In this document: one piece after another, positions 25,801 to 39,900 of the stretch | Layout of the letters: each line of letters starts with the position of its first letter | Position numbering within the stretch: position 1 is the stretch's first letter | Source: Mnemiopsis leidyi | Lineage: Eukaryota > Ctenophora > Tentaculata > Lobata > Bolinopsidae | Direction of reading: 5' to 3' | DNA length: 55,704 bases | Assembly: GCA_000226015.1 (NCBI GenBank) | Contig: JH153162.1 | Coordinates: 18,857 to 74,560, forward strand | Notes under the pieces: model-generated | Database searches by the model: none | What the model saw: the letters and a program-made list of their open reading frames with translations, nothing else | Told to the model about the DNA's origin: nothing | Made by a program: the position numbers and the translations under genes

Positions 25801-27778
25801 GGTGTAGTAGAGATAAATTTCCTGAAATATCTTGAAATGAGCAGGTACTTAACAACGACACAACACCAGCTGCCTCATGGAGAAACAGCTATATTGTGTC
25901 AACTTTAGCCGACTATCCCCGACCTGAGCTGCATAGATATAGCACGAATATAAGAATTTTGCCGTTGTTATTCAGTTACATTCTTCATTACGCGGATACT
26001 TTTTGCTGCGTAGCGAACAAAGAAAAATCGCATTGCTTGTTTGTCGATGGAATGCTAACCGCCGATGACCGAACACATGACATTCTATTAACAAATACTT
26101 ACCAACTCAAGAAATTTGCTTTGTTTGGTACAGATGCCTAGATGTCGGACAATGAGTTCTTTTCGCTGCATAAAACGAGTTCCTCTGCCAAATGTGTTGT
26201 TTATTGCCTACATGTATTTTCTTATCTACAGACGTGCAATATTTGTTTTAAATTGTATGATAAAAAGATGCACGCGAAACTAAAAATCACGTCCCCGACC
26301 TGCTCCTCATTTCACCCGACGGTTTTCAATTTCAGAAAACTGGATAAGTCGATCAAATAACTAAACCTATTATCCGAACACATTCCTAATCAATAGTCCC
26401 GCAGACCGACACTACCCATTTTTTCATTCTTGCCGCCACTGTGCCCCGTTATAGTACAGCGATCATTGAATTGAGCTCCATCAAGGGTGCAATCTGATCC
26501 TTAATGCCACCCCTTATTCCTTTATTCCACCCTCACTACTAACTTTACTATCACCTATTGCGGGGTACTGGTCCAATCAAAATCTGTTTGTTTCTTTCTC
26601 CTTGAGTTCGAACTTTGGTCCAAAATAATCTAGAAGTATCTGCAGGAGTCATTTGGATTTCAAACATTGTCCTCGATATATTTTCATTCCGCTTTTTAGG
26701 ACATCTTTTTTTCTCCAGTGTTTCTTCAAAAGTAAAACAGGTTTATCCTATTTTCGCAGCAACATTCCTATCATGATAGCCTTATTAAGTAGGGTCTGAT
26801 CACTCTCGCGATTATCGAATTAGTATCCGTTCATAAAATTTCTACAATTCAATAGCCTATGCCTGAAACTTTAGGGTCCGGATTACGACATCACTACATA
26901 TATAGGAACGTATATTGTGATATGATCGCTCATGCTCTGCACTCTTTCATTCCAGATGTACTGTGTGAACTGCTGTGTTACGTGTCGTTCTAGAGAAATA
27001 TATCTTACCGGTCCTGGACCCCGTCCCCTGGTCAAGTCATTCTGTTTGCCTGTTTGAACGTGTTGAACGTGACTCAATTTAACTTTAAGCAATAAGGTTT
27101 TTGACCCGTTTTTGAAAATTTACATGATGGAATCTTATATGGTTATTCATGCTATAAATTTTAAATACATATATTGTCATATTCTGCATAACTACAGTTC
27201 CAGTACCAATTGATCGTTCGCGTTGGGTAATTTTTTTGGTATAATTGTTAATAGTTACAGTATCTTTCTGCTCTCCCTATCTTTCTGGTTTCTTTTAGAT
27301 CTCATTACATTTTATCCTGCATCCCAATCTCTCCAACTCTCCCTTTGTAATGCTATCTAGACTTTACAGCCATCCTGACTAAAAGTATTTTAGAATTTGA
27401 TGCCACCTCCGAAAGCTTGAAAAAACTAAAATACCGCACCTGTTCATCATATAATCTAATGTTTTCTTTAAAACTTCAAAGAAAGCCCTGGCTATGTTTG
27501 TATTGGAGCTGGTGCTTTTACAATAGATACTCAATTTGTCTCTTCAGTCTACACACCACAGCATGACGTCACACCGCTTCCTTAACGGTTCTTACCAAAA
27601 ATTCCAATCTTTAACCCCGCCAAATTCCTTCGTCCCATTTACACTTCCCAAGATCTTAAAGTATCGTATCACAGGGGTTACCTAGAACCGTGAACATTGT
27701 AGCACTTGACACTACAGTTATGTTCCATTGCAGCACTGATCCGCCAGGAACTCTCTCTCTCTCTNNNNNNNNNNNNNN

Positions 27779-27812
<34 letters not shown>

Positions 27813-27837
27813 NTCTCTCTCTCTCTCTCTCTACTCT

Positions 27838-27919
<82 letters not shown>

Positions 27920-30900
27920 CCACCGCCGCCACTAATCAACCAGCTGCGACTAGTCCGCCCTTTCTTTTAGTATAACCTGATACACTTTTTGTGTGAGATC
28001 TTTTTTGTTAATTTGTTACATCCTTATAACTCCTCCTCTACGCTTCATATTCTCGACCGTATTGCTTAGATTGCTTTTACTTAATATTCGTCTCCTTGTA
28101 TATGATGATTTTACCTAATGATGAAATTAAAATGCCCCCTTATCGACAGTTGCATGCTGCATGATCTCCCCCCATTTGCACTAAAACCTCCTCTCCACCT
28201 CCCCCAATATTATACACATTTGTCCCGCTGATCGAATTACCACTTTTCAAATTAGATGTTGTCAAGGGAATGACCCTATCTTCCCGTGATCCGATTACTA
28301 CACGGCGGTGTTTGTGCTCCCTTCTTCCTACGTTACCTTGACGACAACCACTCTGTAACCACGCAACTCCTCGTCTTCCACCACGCTGGAACTCGATCTG
28401 GAGAAACGAAATAGGAGTAGCCCGGGAAGCAGGACCCGGGCTGCCACTCCACTCTTCTGCAGTATTGTGGACTCTGGCCCCAGTTTGTTTGATACCACTG
28501 TTTCGTCTCATATCCGTAACAAGTATATGAAAACCATTAACATCGAGTTCGATGAGTTGAGTCTCAAAGTAAAGAAGGTCGATGTCCTGTTTGAGGACAA
28601 GAGAAAGCCCGGGAGTGGACTGATGCGGTACACTTATGATGTAAGTATGTTGTTAGTGACGCGTTAATTGATTTTTTGTAATTCAATATCCATAAAATCG
28701 TTTTTGATAGAATAGTTTTTAGTCATGAGTTGTAAATAGTTACTGATTACTTCTTCTAATTGGTGTTTACCGAGCTGTTTATACTAAAATATATCGTCAT
28801 TGTCGCCAGTTATACGGAATTTCTCCCTGATTGGTTTATATTTTGTCTTCCTCTTACAGTTAACTACATAATTGCGTACAAGCACACACACAGACACACA
28901 CATTTCAAATTCTATACGCAATGATTGTTCTATGATTGCTATGACTTGCTCGTTGATTACATTATTTCACATCCGTCTCTATCGAAAGATCGAAGCAGTA
29001 CAGTTCGATACTCTACTGAACTGATTCCCGGACATTTGCTCTGATCTTTTTTTCTTAAAATCTGCTTGTCCGTTCGTCTGTTGCTAAATTTAGAAACGTA
29101 ATATTTCCGAATAAGGTGGAATTCGACGATTGTCTGCGAAATCTCTAAAAGATTTACTTTGAATATTGCGTGTAAAACAAGGTGGCCCGCTACGTACGGA
29201 AGTAAATTTTCTAAACTTTGTTTGTCGAAGTTTCCTCTGCTTTTTGATCTTCCACTTGATGGTGAGTAATCATCTAAAATTGCCCTCAGACATTAGTCAA
29301 CCCAAAAGCAGAATAAGAATTTTCTAACATTGTTAATTGAACTCCTTATTCTACACATAGCCAGACTGTGGCTATTTATAGAATATCGACGCGTCTCACA
29401 GACTTAAGACATCCCTGTCTGTACTCCCAGAAAAGCGGAGATGACACGTGTGACACGTGCAGTTTAGCGAGCACGGCGGACGGCAGTAACCATAGCAACC
29501 TGTACAGTGTCCTTAACACCGACTTTTCTCTCCGACTGAACCGTCAGGATCAAGTGTACAACGATGGGATTATCGTGACGAGGACTTCAAGAGAAACGAG
29601 CAAGTCTCAGGAGATAGCTGTGAGGGCTGTGTGTAGTTGAGGCTGTGTTCTGTCTTGTGCTTTGTAGCTAGACTCTTGTTAGTCTCTACTGTCTAGTTTG
29701 TTATTCTAGTTTGTGTCTAGTTCGTTAGTCTGTAGTTCGTTAGTCTGTAGTTTGTTATTCTAGTTTGTTAGTCTCTAGTTTGTGTCTAGTTAGTTAGTCT
29801 CTAGTTTGTTAATGTCTAGCTTGTTAATTTCTAGTTTGTACGTTTAGTTGGATATTAGAATACTAAATTTGGAATTTTTCTCCAGTCCTGTCCGTGTCAA
29901 GAATGGATATTTCATTGCAACTAGGATCGGACAGTCTAGAATTCAGAAAATTAAATGTACGGCAGAGCTTTAGTCCTAAGGAGCATTATTTCTTGGTCGG
30001 TGATTAGCTTCCCGATTTATAGGTGATCAAACCGAGTTTCACCCTAGTACTACTGGTCGGCGAGTAGTTTGTCTTGAGGTGGGAGAAATGTGCCAAAAAT
30101 AGCTGCAGTTTTGCAACTCAGACGGAGAAAATATCACAAGTACAGAACTCGGTCTAATATTAGCAAACCCTTGAATATACATTCCAACTTTGGGTGCTTC
30201 CAAGTTTCAATATTGTAAAGCTCTATCTGGGTGGACCGACCTCATAGTTCTGTAAATTTACATAAATTTAGTTTAAAACTTATCGACTATCGCCTAATTC
30301 GAAACCCGTGGTGGTGAATCAAGCCGTAAAACGGCGGCGAGCTCCTTTAGGAACACCCCACAATTACCATCTCCATCCAACTTTGTTGCAATAATTGTGA
30401 CACTTTCAACATCTCTGTTTGATAACTTTGTATTTTGAAGTGCTCTTCTAGTTGTTAATGCTACCACACTAATCAGATCATACCCAGATATAAACCACAA
30501 CATTACACATCATGTCACTTAATCGACTTCCATACATCCCTCTAATTCAATCTAGTATTAATCTTGAAGACTTCTCCCACTTTTCCCCTTTGTTCATAAC
30601 GTCAAATTTTCTGTCTGGATCTGCGAGTAAAAAGCCGGGATCTGTCAACAGCTCAGTACTAGTTAAAGTACAAACCCTCAGTACAAAGAGGGTACGCCCA
30701 TGTACACACTACACTTTACCCTCACTACCGTAGAGGGAGAGAGCTTGTAGTTCTCATTATCTTTGTCATGAGAACTCCCATAGTCCTGGTTGACCAGATT
30801 GGAGTATGACGTATTGCTAACCTTGTGACCATGACAACCTCATTCGCACACTAGTTGTTGTTCGTCCTGTTGATAGATGACTCCAGGAATGTTTGGTATC

Positions 30901-33900
30901 CAGTCAAACACGTCACGTCCTTTCTCTTATAATACGAGAATGTTGGTTGTTTCAGCTGTTCCGCGTTCTGTTTGGCTGCATCTGACTTACAAATCATCGT
31001 TATCTGGACCGCTGTTTGGTTAAGCATGTTTTAGAGACGGTTGGATTAATCTCTCAGTTTGCTAACTAAAACAATGGTGTTTGTTGTAACGTACAGCTCT
31101 GCTTGTCTAACTAAGAGTTCTCCCCAACTCCGGCTATAAACTCGCTGTCATTCCTTTTTCTTGCTTATTTGCTCTCTAGTTAATTTTTCCAGTCTTCGGT
31201 CTTGCTACATTAGACAGTCACAGATTTCTCTCATGCTCCATTTACTCATTTGAAAATCATTCAGATATTCCCTAACAGTCATATCATTTTCATTTAAATA
31301 ATGCATAATATTCTAGCTGTTGTTATTCATTTCCCTGGCAACAAATTAGGAATCACCTCCGAACACGAACAGTTCTATTCCAATACCCCACACAACCACT
31401 TCTATCAAGTATACTACAGTACAGGTCGAATGAGAACCTCATCAGCTGCCTAGAGCTCCATCAACACGTGTATTTGTAACGGTAAATGTTAAAACATACT
31501 TCCACTATATACTGACGACACCGAACTAACATCTGATCCTGTAGACTTCAGGACGGCTCTCTGTCATCAGACAGACAGCTTAATGTATCGATTTGAGATT
31601 CCGGGACAGTGGATTGACGGTGAACTTTAAGGTGACAATGATTGTTCAGATTACTTGCGCTGCACTACGTCATTAAGACTGTTCCTTAGTAGTTACTATC
31701 CTTACTATCTCAGTTCATAGTTCTCCTTTATCTTTACTATCATGCTCTGCTGGCCACTGTCCTAGTTCATATCATCTGCTTGTAATCTCTCTTAACCTCC
31801 AGCCTAAGCAGGCTTCGCGAATACCCACAACACCCTGAAAAGGAAATTTGTTATCCTGCTGTCCTATCAAGCCAGGAATAGGATGTAATGAGGCAGTTAA
31901 AGTCATTGAACATAAATCTTTACCAACTGTTTACTCTACTATTGTTCCTTGCCGGATATGTCCCCCAGTATGAAATTCAGTTTAGTGGCTTCACATTCTA
32001 ACTTGAACTCCCTGTAAAATATGTAGTAACCTTTAATCTGTCTTTGTGCTGAATTCACTAGGTTTGCTATTGAGGGACCGAAGACTGGCTACTAAAGGGC
32101 TGGGTTTACTGCGGAAGCCGTTTCAAGCGAGGTTTAGATATGTACCTCTGTAATGAAGTCCAACTATAGATATGACATGGCCTACGTTGAATTCCTCGTC
32201 GAAGTTAAACTGGATTTTTTCTAGTAAAATGAATCAGTCAACTAAGTTGTGAGTCAAACTTGATAAAAATAAGTCGGTCAGCGAGGTCAGTACTCAATCA
32301 GTTCTCAGTTAGTGTTCAGTTTCTCAAAGCATTCACCACCAAATAGAGTTGTAGTTCTGAGTGACCTGTAAAAGTTTCCCGCCACAAAGTTCTGTATTTG
32401 TATTCCAATGTATGGATATTTTGTAGACCAAACCTTGCAAATGAGTCTGTTTCAAAGTTAAAAAATCTAACCGGAAACTTATACCAAGTTTATTTGGCCG
32501 AACCGTTAGAATCAAAATTATGAGCTACACATTTTACTCGACTCTTGACTCGACACTGACGTTGTACTTACGCTACAAATGCTAACAGTGAATACTTTGT
32601 CCTAATTTGTAACTAAAACTTACCACTTATCCCAATACTATTATAAAAACAGCTATGATGTTTTATTTTGTCCGCCAATCTCAACAAATCATCACTTGAC
32701 CCGTGTAAAAGTGCACCAACTCAACAAAGTGTCCGTTACTCTAAGCCATCACTCAGCACAGATTCACATTCCTACACGCACCTCCCCACACAATATGTCG
32801 ACACAGTGTCTGCATACCCGTTGATTTTGATGGATGTAGTTTACACGCGTTCTGGGTCACGCGCGCACCACGTGACCTCACATTTTCAGATAACGAACCT
32901 GTACACATCGCTGTGTACAAATCCCTATTTGGTTTTGGCTGTTTGCTAAATTTCGATGTTTCGGCCATTTCATCAGCCCTTAGATTCAAACTATCTGAAT
33001 TCCTCGAATACCATCCACACACTGCGTTATCGAACTTCAAGAGTGGTCTTGTCCGTCGTAACTCCTTTTCGAGTTCCGTGTCAATTGTGCTAAATGATGT
33101 GTTATACCCAAATTCCTGACATTTGTTGCGGCCATTAGAAAGTTCTATCATCGCATGAAAAATACGACTTTTTGTAAAATTCCAGAATGTTTGGCTCCGT
33201 CACACCAGCTTTACTTATTTCTGCCATGCTGTTCTTTCAAGTTTACGTTTTCCCTTTGCAGAGCAGTAATTCTCCTCAGCTTCATCCACTCTTTCATTGA
33301 AATTTTCATCTGACTAAACCAGTATCCTCTCTTACCAAGTTAGTTAAGTAGCACTGCAGCTGTGGCGCCAACTAACGGTTCCAGAATCCCCAAACTCCTT
33401 CAGCAGCCCCTCGTTCCCGGGAAGTCTAGCTCCATACACATACATTCCGAGGTTTGATGGACAGCATATTCTTCCTACCCAAATTTGATTAAGTTCACCT
33501 TTCTTTGTCCTCCGATATCTAGCTATCACGTCTTTTGGGGAGTAATTTTTTCTGAGAAAGTTTCAAGTTTAGCATTTTGATTCACTGCATTGCATGACCG
33601 CACTTTTTTGTTAGTGTACGTGTAGTACGTGATTTTTAACGTGCATTACACGCATCTAGCGCTCGATTTATGTAGAGTAACAGTAATATCCGTTAGGAGA
33701 GTTAATCCACACAATTCTCTTTTCTCCACCACTGAGATTCCTTCCCGCATACTCCCTCTAGCCGACCGTCACTGCTTCAAATTCTGATGTTGTACTTTTT
33801 TAGAACTTGATCCTTTTTTGTGGTGAAACCATAATTAATGGTCATTTTGACTTCGATATCGGATATCATGATGTCAAGTCATAGTTAAGTTTACTGAAAA

Positions 33901-36900
33901 GTAATAATTATATTATATTTTCTAACTGTTTTTATTATCCAGCTAACCAACTAAAATTTGTATTAACTGGCGCCTCCGTTGATAAATTTGATTATGCAGT
34001 TCCTTAAAATCATAATTTTCTGCTCTAAAAGTTTGAATGTGGTTCAAGGAAAATCCATATTAAAGTTTACATCGTGCTAACAGTCTAGAATTAATTTTTT
34101 GAAAGCTGTTGAAAGTCTCGACTTATTGAAGCCGTTATTTCATTCGGTCGAGCATCTGTATTTGTTTCTTGAAATGGATTTGTCAACATCACTTGTGTCA
34201 CATCCATTTTATAATCCATGGTATGATTACATGTTAGATAAGCATGGTTTCTCGGCGGCGATATGACAACCATTTATTGATTGATTTGGTAATTGTTTTA
34301 TTGGCACTTAAGACTCATTAGGTCTGTTTATTAAGCGAATAGTCACCATGTCGGTACCAGTAACCATTTCCAACACCATACAGAAGAGTCAACGTTATCC
34401 CACTTTTCAGTTTCCGATTCTAGAGGTTGTACTTCTCAAATAAATATTTTTACTGCTAAATGTGATTTCTTCCTTGGCTTAATCACGCTATTTCATCTCT
34501 AGACGGACATGTTTGTGCTCCTTAGGCTCACTATTGTCTCCGTTATCAACTTATTTCAGAAAAACGTAACAAACAAAAGTCAAAACTAAAACTATTTAGT
34601 TGTAAAATATCCCGATCCTTGGTAAAACCTTGCAACCATTCTTTACTATCAATGTCTAACGGCTTGTCCGGCTCAAGCTCAGCTTGAGAAAATTTGATTA
34701 AAGTTGTTTGTCTACTTTATAGTTTATGTGTTGGAATGTTGTTTAACTTTCATAACCACATGTTTGGTTTTATCTGAACGTTCATGAAATCCCCGTCATC
34801 CTGTCTACCTGAGGAGTTGCAGATCTGAAATCCTGACCGTCCGTTGTAGTGCTACGTGATACTCGACACTAAGAAAGATAAAACTTGTCTTCTGTCATCG
34901 GATTTATCGTTAAATTTACCGTGCCTCAGTTAATCATCGATCTTAGATTAACCCATTAGATCATGAGATTGACTGACGTTAAATCAAAATCGTTCCACTT
35001 AAATCGTGAAGTGAACACCAAAGAAGTCGAGTTCAAGTCTCTAAGGCTATAGGGAGAAGATATTTCTTCTCTGATTTCTTGGTATTCTCATAGCTATCAA
35101 TGTTAAGTCGAAACAGCGATCGAACCTGATTGCATGACATCTCAAAGAATTGGAGCATATTATGCTGATGATGAAGCCGACTAAATATCACTACATGCAC
35201 GTTGGACAAGAGAAACCCCTCAATTCTCTGGTTGACTCCTTTTGTGGCGAGCTCGACGTAGACTGTTACAGTAAACCGGCCAGCTGTACCTCACTCAACC
35301 CGAACCAGAGAATCACTCCTCCCGTGTAAACCGTCCGCCAGATTCTCACACGTTATTGCTTTTTCTTACTGAGTTGTCACGTTGCATTTAAACAGGGAGA
35401 AATATTTACCGTGTACCCGGATGAGTGCCTGGTGAGCTGGTACCCCAGACTTTACTGGCGTACATTCTCACTCTCTCTCTCAGTTCACCGTTTTTCTTCC
35501 TGTCGTGGTTGTCCGTACTATAGCTATTTGGTAGATGTTTGGTAGCCCCTCCCTCTGTTAGCACTTGTCATGCTAGCAATCTCAACAGAAACAAGCTCTC
35601 TCGATCACTGTTTCCTGCTATCTTCTCCCGATTTAACTTCACTCTACCTGCCACAAATAGCTGACCAAGCTAATTACTTTTCTAATTAAGGGTTAATTAG
35701 GCGCCCGATAAGTGTCAACCTTTAAAACCACGTACCTACTTACCCTTCACATCTGCTCCACGTGGACCAACAATCCGACACCGTGACCTTATCAGGACAC
35801 ACTTGTCAACATGTACAATGTATCATCTTCTGGCCGGTCTCGCTGTCACGTGACATGTCACGTGTTTCCAGGGTAACCAATCGGCTCTCGGCTCGTAGTA
35901 CCGACCTAGGGATTTAGTAGATGTTGTCATCCGCTATAATATGAGTACATGTTATATGTGAGGTTGCTAGCCATATGATTTTATGTGTATCGAGGAAATG
36001 CAGGTTTCCTTTGTTCCGTTGGTTGTACATTATTTGCCCTTGTTTTAGATCTCACTAGGTTTGCTAACTCCCCAGTCTAAGTAGAACCTTGTCATGGTGG
36101 TGAAACGAACTAAACACCTTACCCGAGTATGTCTTTGTAACTTCCAGTTATACCGCTTTTATCTTTGTTTTTCTTTATCTCTCACATTTGTCGAGGTTTA
36201 GATTAACCGTGCTCACATTTCCCACCCAGTACAAATCACTTATACTACACGTTACACATACTCACCAGCAGTAGCGTAACGTTAGAATTAAACAGCGGGG
36301 GGGCTGTAAACCAGCGTTACGCCACTGCTCACCAGCCCAACTCCAATCCAGCTCTGTGTCTCCTACTTACTCGTTCTCTTCCACAGCACGAGCGGTTAAA
36401 GGCTGAGAACGCGCGGCAGGCCGAAGAGACGGCTAGGAAGAATGAGGTGGCAACACTGAACGCGACAATAGCGAACAGAGAGAGCGAGATCTCTGTCCTC
36501 AAGAAACAGATCGAGGATTACGAGAAGTCTAATGCCGTATCAAAGAAAGTTCTAAAAACTCTGCAGGTTAGCTCTTACAGTTCAAATTTCAGTCATAGCC
36601 TCAATTTTTCTTATTTCTTAGTACCTTGAATTAACAATTTTTGTTTTTGGGCTGTTTTAAAGCCCCTTGTTCAACTCAATCCGGGTCCTTGTAGCCGGTA
36701 GCTGTAAACACACTCACTTACTGGCGGTAGTAACTAGTAATCTTTAAGATTAAATTTAAAACTTAAATTATCTTTTTTCCCTTTAGGCTAACGTCACAGA
36801 TCTGGAAAAGAGGTTGGCAGACAAAGACAGCGAAAAGGCCGAGCTCTCACGATCCGTCTCTCAAGACTTCGAAGCAGAGTTGGAGAAAGAGAAAAGCAGA

Positions 36901-39900
36901 CACGAGGCCGAGCTTAAAAAACAAGTTAGTTTTTGTGCAAATCTTACAGCTTGGGTAACATGCAATGTTGCTACTTAGTTTTTATTTGTGTTTATACCGT
37001 TCTTCCTGTAACTCTAGCGGAGTTCAATTTCCCATCCACCTCGCGGTAATGTAGTAATTACTGGCTTCTTGGAATAAAGATTCCACACAACGGTGTCGTG
37101 CTCCTCTTAACGTGTGTCGGTACAACACCACCCTCATGATCTACCTTGTACTAACTACTAGCGTCACTCCGCATTATCTACCTTGTACTAACTACTAGCG
37201 TTACTCTGCATTATTTACCTTGTACTAACTACTAGCGTTACTCCGCATTATCTACCTTGTACTAACTACTAGCTTTACTCCGCATTATCTACCTTGTACT
37301 AACTACTAGCGTCACTCCGCATTATCTACCTTGTACTAACTACTGACTCTAATTTCCCCTCCTCAGGTCGGAGAAATCGAAGCTAAGTTGAACGAGAAAG
37401 AAAAACTGATAGAATCCCTAATCGCTGATCTCAACTCAGCCAAGGCTGAACAATTGAACTCATCTCGAGCAGAGGTTGAGTTGGACAACCTTCAGAAACA
37501 GATCGAGAGTCTGACAGGCAGACCCACCCCCGAAGGTAAGAATGCGAATAGTTAGGATTCCTGATGAGCACGTTCTATTTAGTCCTAAGATGGTCATTTG
37601 TCGTGATCTCAAGGTTGGAGCTGTACTCCTGAATTCAATTCCTCTCAGTAACTCTGTGTCAGTGTGTTGATGTACGGGCCTCTTTATCTTGTCTGTGTGC
37701 GCAGACTTCCGACTGAATCGGGCTTTGACGTTTTAAATTTAGATGAGCACGATTATGATTATTATGTGTTAAAAGTCGCTATTGTTCTGTCTCATATTAG
37801 TTGATCCGCGATAATTAGTGATGGAATGATGGATATAAACCTTTTTTCTTTTATTTATTGAAGAAACATTTGTTCAACTTAACTGTACGTTGATTTCGCA
37901 CTTTAACTCAGAATGCACTGGAAAATAAAAATCCGTAAAGCGGACAAACTTAGACTTGTAATCCATCCGGTCGATCTCCTGAAGTCTTGAAATAATTCCA
38001 ACACAAAGTGTGATGCCTTGTAGTTGTAATGTGAAGGCCCGCCTCGTGTAGGTTATAATCATATTACATTAGGGACCCTGCATAAATTTCGTTCGGGATC
38101 ACTGCAGTGAAAGCACATACCTGCTGTACGCTCCCACAATTCGTGTTGCGAGCTCCCTTCTTAACACCTGTCCCCGGTCCGAGACTGTGTTTCACCTGGT
38201 TGCTTTTCCCGTACGTTGTTTTATCTTGAAATAGTCCGTCTTGACCGCGGCTAGGACTTCATTGTACGTGGTATCAGGGTGCTATAGTCCCACCTGCCCT
38301 CTGTCTCACTTTCCTGTGTGACGTGGCGGTCACATATTTACTATTCACATTTTAAATATATCTGAACGTTTGTGCTGAGCTTTTAGCGTGTAACCTTTGT
38401 CTTGTTTGTCTTAGTGTGACTACTGTACTGGATGTTTCAGAATAATTTACTAATATTATACTTATTTGATGTGTTTTCATAGTTGTTGTGCTGATTATCA
38501 TACTTTATGTTTTTCGTTTTGATAATGTGAAATTTTCTGTAATTCATTTACTACTGTGGGAATTTGTTATTCAAACTCAACCAAATGTTTGTAGCCTATT
38601 TTCTGTAATTCGTGACAAGTATGAACCTGATATGTAAACAAAGTAACAGTCCTCTAATGTGTGTCTCCATCTCCAGATATGGCGGAAGTGGAGTCCAACC
38701 TGAAACAGATGACAGAAGCTCTGGCGGAGAAAGAGGCGGAGCTGGTCGACATTACCGCTCGACACAATCTGAAGATCAGAGACGCTGAGGAGAAGATCGG
38801 GGGGCTGGAGAAGGAAGTAGAGAGGGTGCAGGAGATGCTGAACAAGGAGACAGCCGCCAAGCAGGCTGCTCAGGAGGATGTTATCAGACTGAACACCGAG
38901 CTTACTGCCGCCAGACAAGGTAAGTAGGGTGAGGTCAGGGTGAGGGGTCAGAGTGTAGAGTGTAGAGTGTTCTGTGTACTGTGTGCTGTGTACTGTGCAG
39001 AGTGTACTGTGTTCTGTGTACTCTGTGCTCTGGAGTGTGCTGTGGAGTAAGATCGCACTGCTAGTGTACATCTGTGATAGAGTTGAACTTGACGATTTGA
39101 TTTACAAGAGAAAACATAGCTGCGAAAGTTAACCTGTGATCTCTTTAAAGATTAGGGAGTATGTGCTTGATAAGCGAGGGCGGGAGAATCTGCCGACAAT
39201 AATAAGATGTCAAAGGAGTGTGTGTAGATTAAGTTTGTCAAGAATTTATGGGTGTAAATTTGACGTAGAGCTAAGCTATTGCCGTAATTGTTTGTGCCAT
39301 GGGCGTGTCGATCCAAGTGTGAATGCCGTGTGTAACATTTTTCTCAAGAGCACAATATCAAGACTACCATCCCGTAAAGTGCGTTTAAAAGTTCTCCGCA
39401 ACTCCAAAAAACTAATTTCTCACGTACACTCTCAGCTGCTAATAATAAGAGTTCAGCCGATCTGTATAGAAATCACATACACAAATAGCTAACTATGTAA
39501 GCGTTGCTGCTACAGAAAGTTAGGACTTATGTTATATTCTAACAAGTGAAGAGGTATAATACAGTGAGCTATACAGTGAGCTATACATTGAGCTATACAT
39601 TGAGCTATACATCGAGTGAGGTCTGGGCTGAGTGTGGGTATGTGATTGTAAACACTGAGAAGGGATAATCATTTCTTGGGATAGCGCTGCTGATTAGATT
39701 TCATGCTGGCGCTGATTCATGAGTAATAAGTGTTACTCATAGTGAGATCTTGGTGGAATATTTATTCTTAACAACAGTAAAATCTACTTGAATTGAAATG
39801 AACATCATCTCTTACCTTTCATTATATAAGGCATGACGTTTCATGAAAGTGCATGTACACGAACCACTACGCGATGTACGTTTTGTGCGCAATTTAACCA

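Larger units (their letters stand above)
24269..36386. other. 12.1-kb intron of the tail-anchored coiled-coil gene
   Basis: This runs from the donor after 24268 (GAG/GTAAGG, phase 0) to the acceptor CCACAG at 36381-36386 (phase 0). It is by far the longest intron; the others in this gene are about 190-1,760 bases. It holds a 15-bp tandem repeat, a CT microsatellite with N gaps, two exon candidates (28463-28640 and 29431-29640), a degenerate TCTAGTTTGT repeat and a tiny hAT-like element. The remaining open frames look non-coding. Confidence 0.7.

Noticed and set aside
25896-26360. Two abutting plus-strand frames in the 12-kb intron
   Set aside because: Non-coding composition, no splice signals at their edges and no motif.
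28140-28511. 123-codon minus-strand open frame with Gly/Arg-rich sequence
   Set aside because: It overlaps the start of a better plus-strand exon and reads as the complement of a pyrimidine-rich stretch; no domain recognised.
32753-33151. 132-codon minus-strand frame with a locally plausible segment
   Set aside because: No supporting start context, splice sites or recognisable family; could not be told from chance.
39136-39492. 118-codon open frame within an intron of the tail-anchored coiled-coil gene
   Set aside because: Composition is not protein-like, it has no recognisable motif, and it lies wholly inside a well-supported intron.
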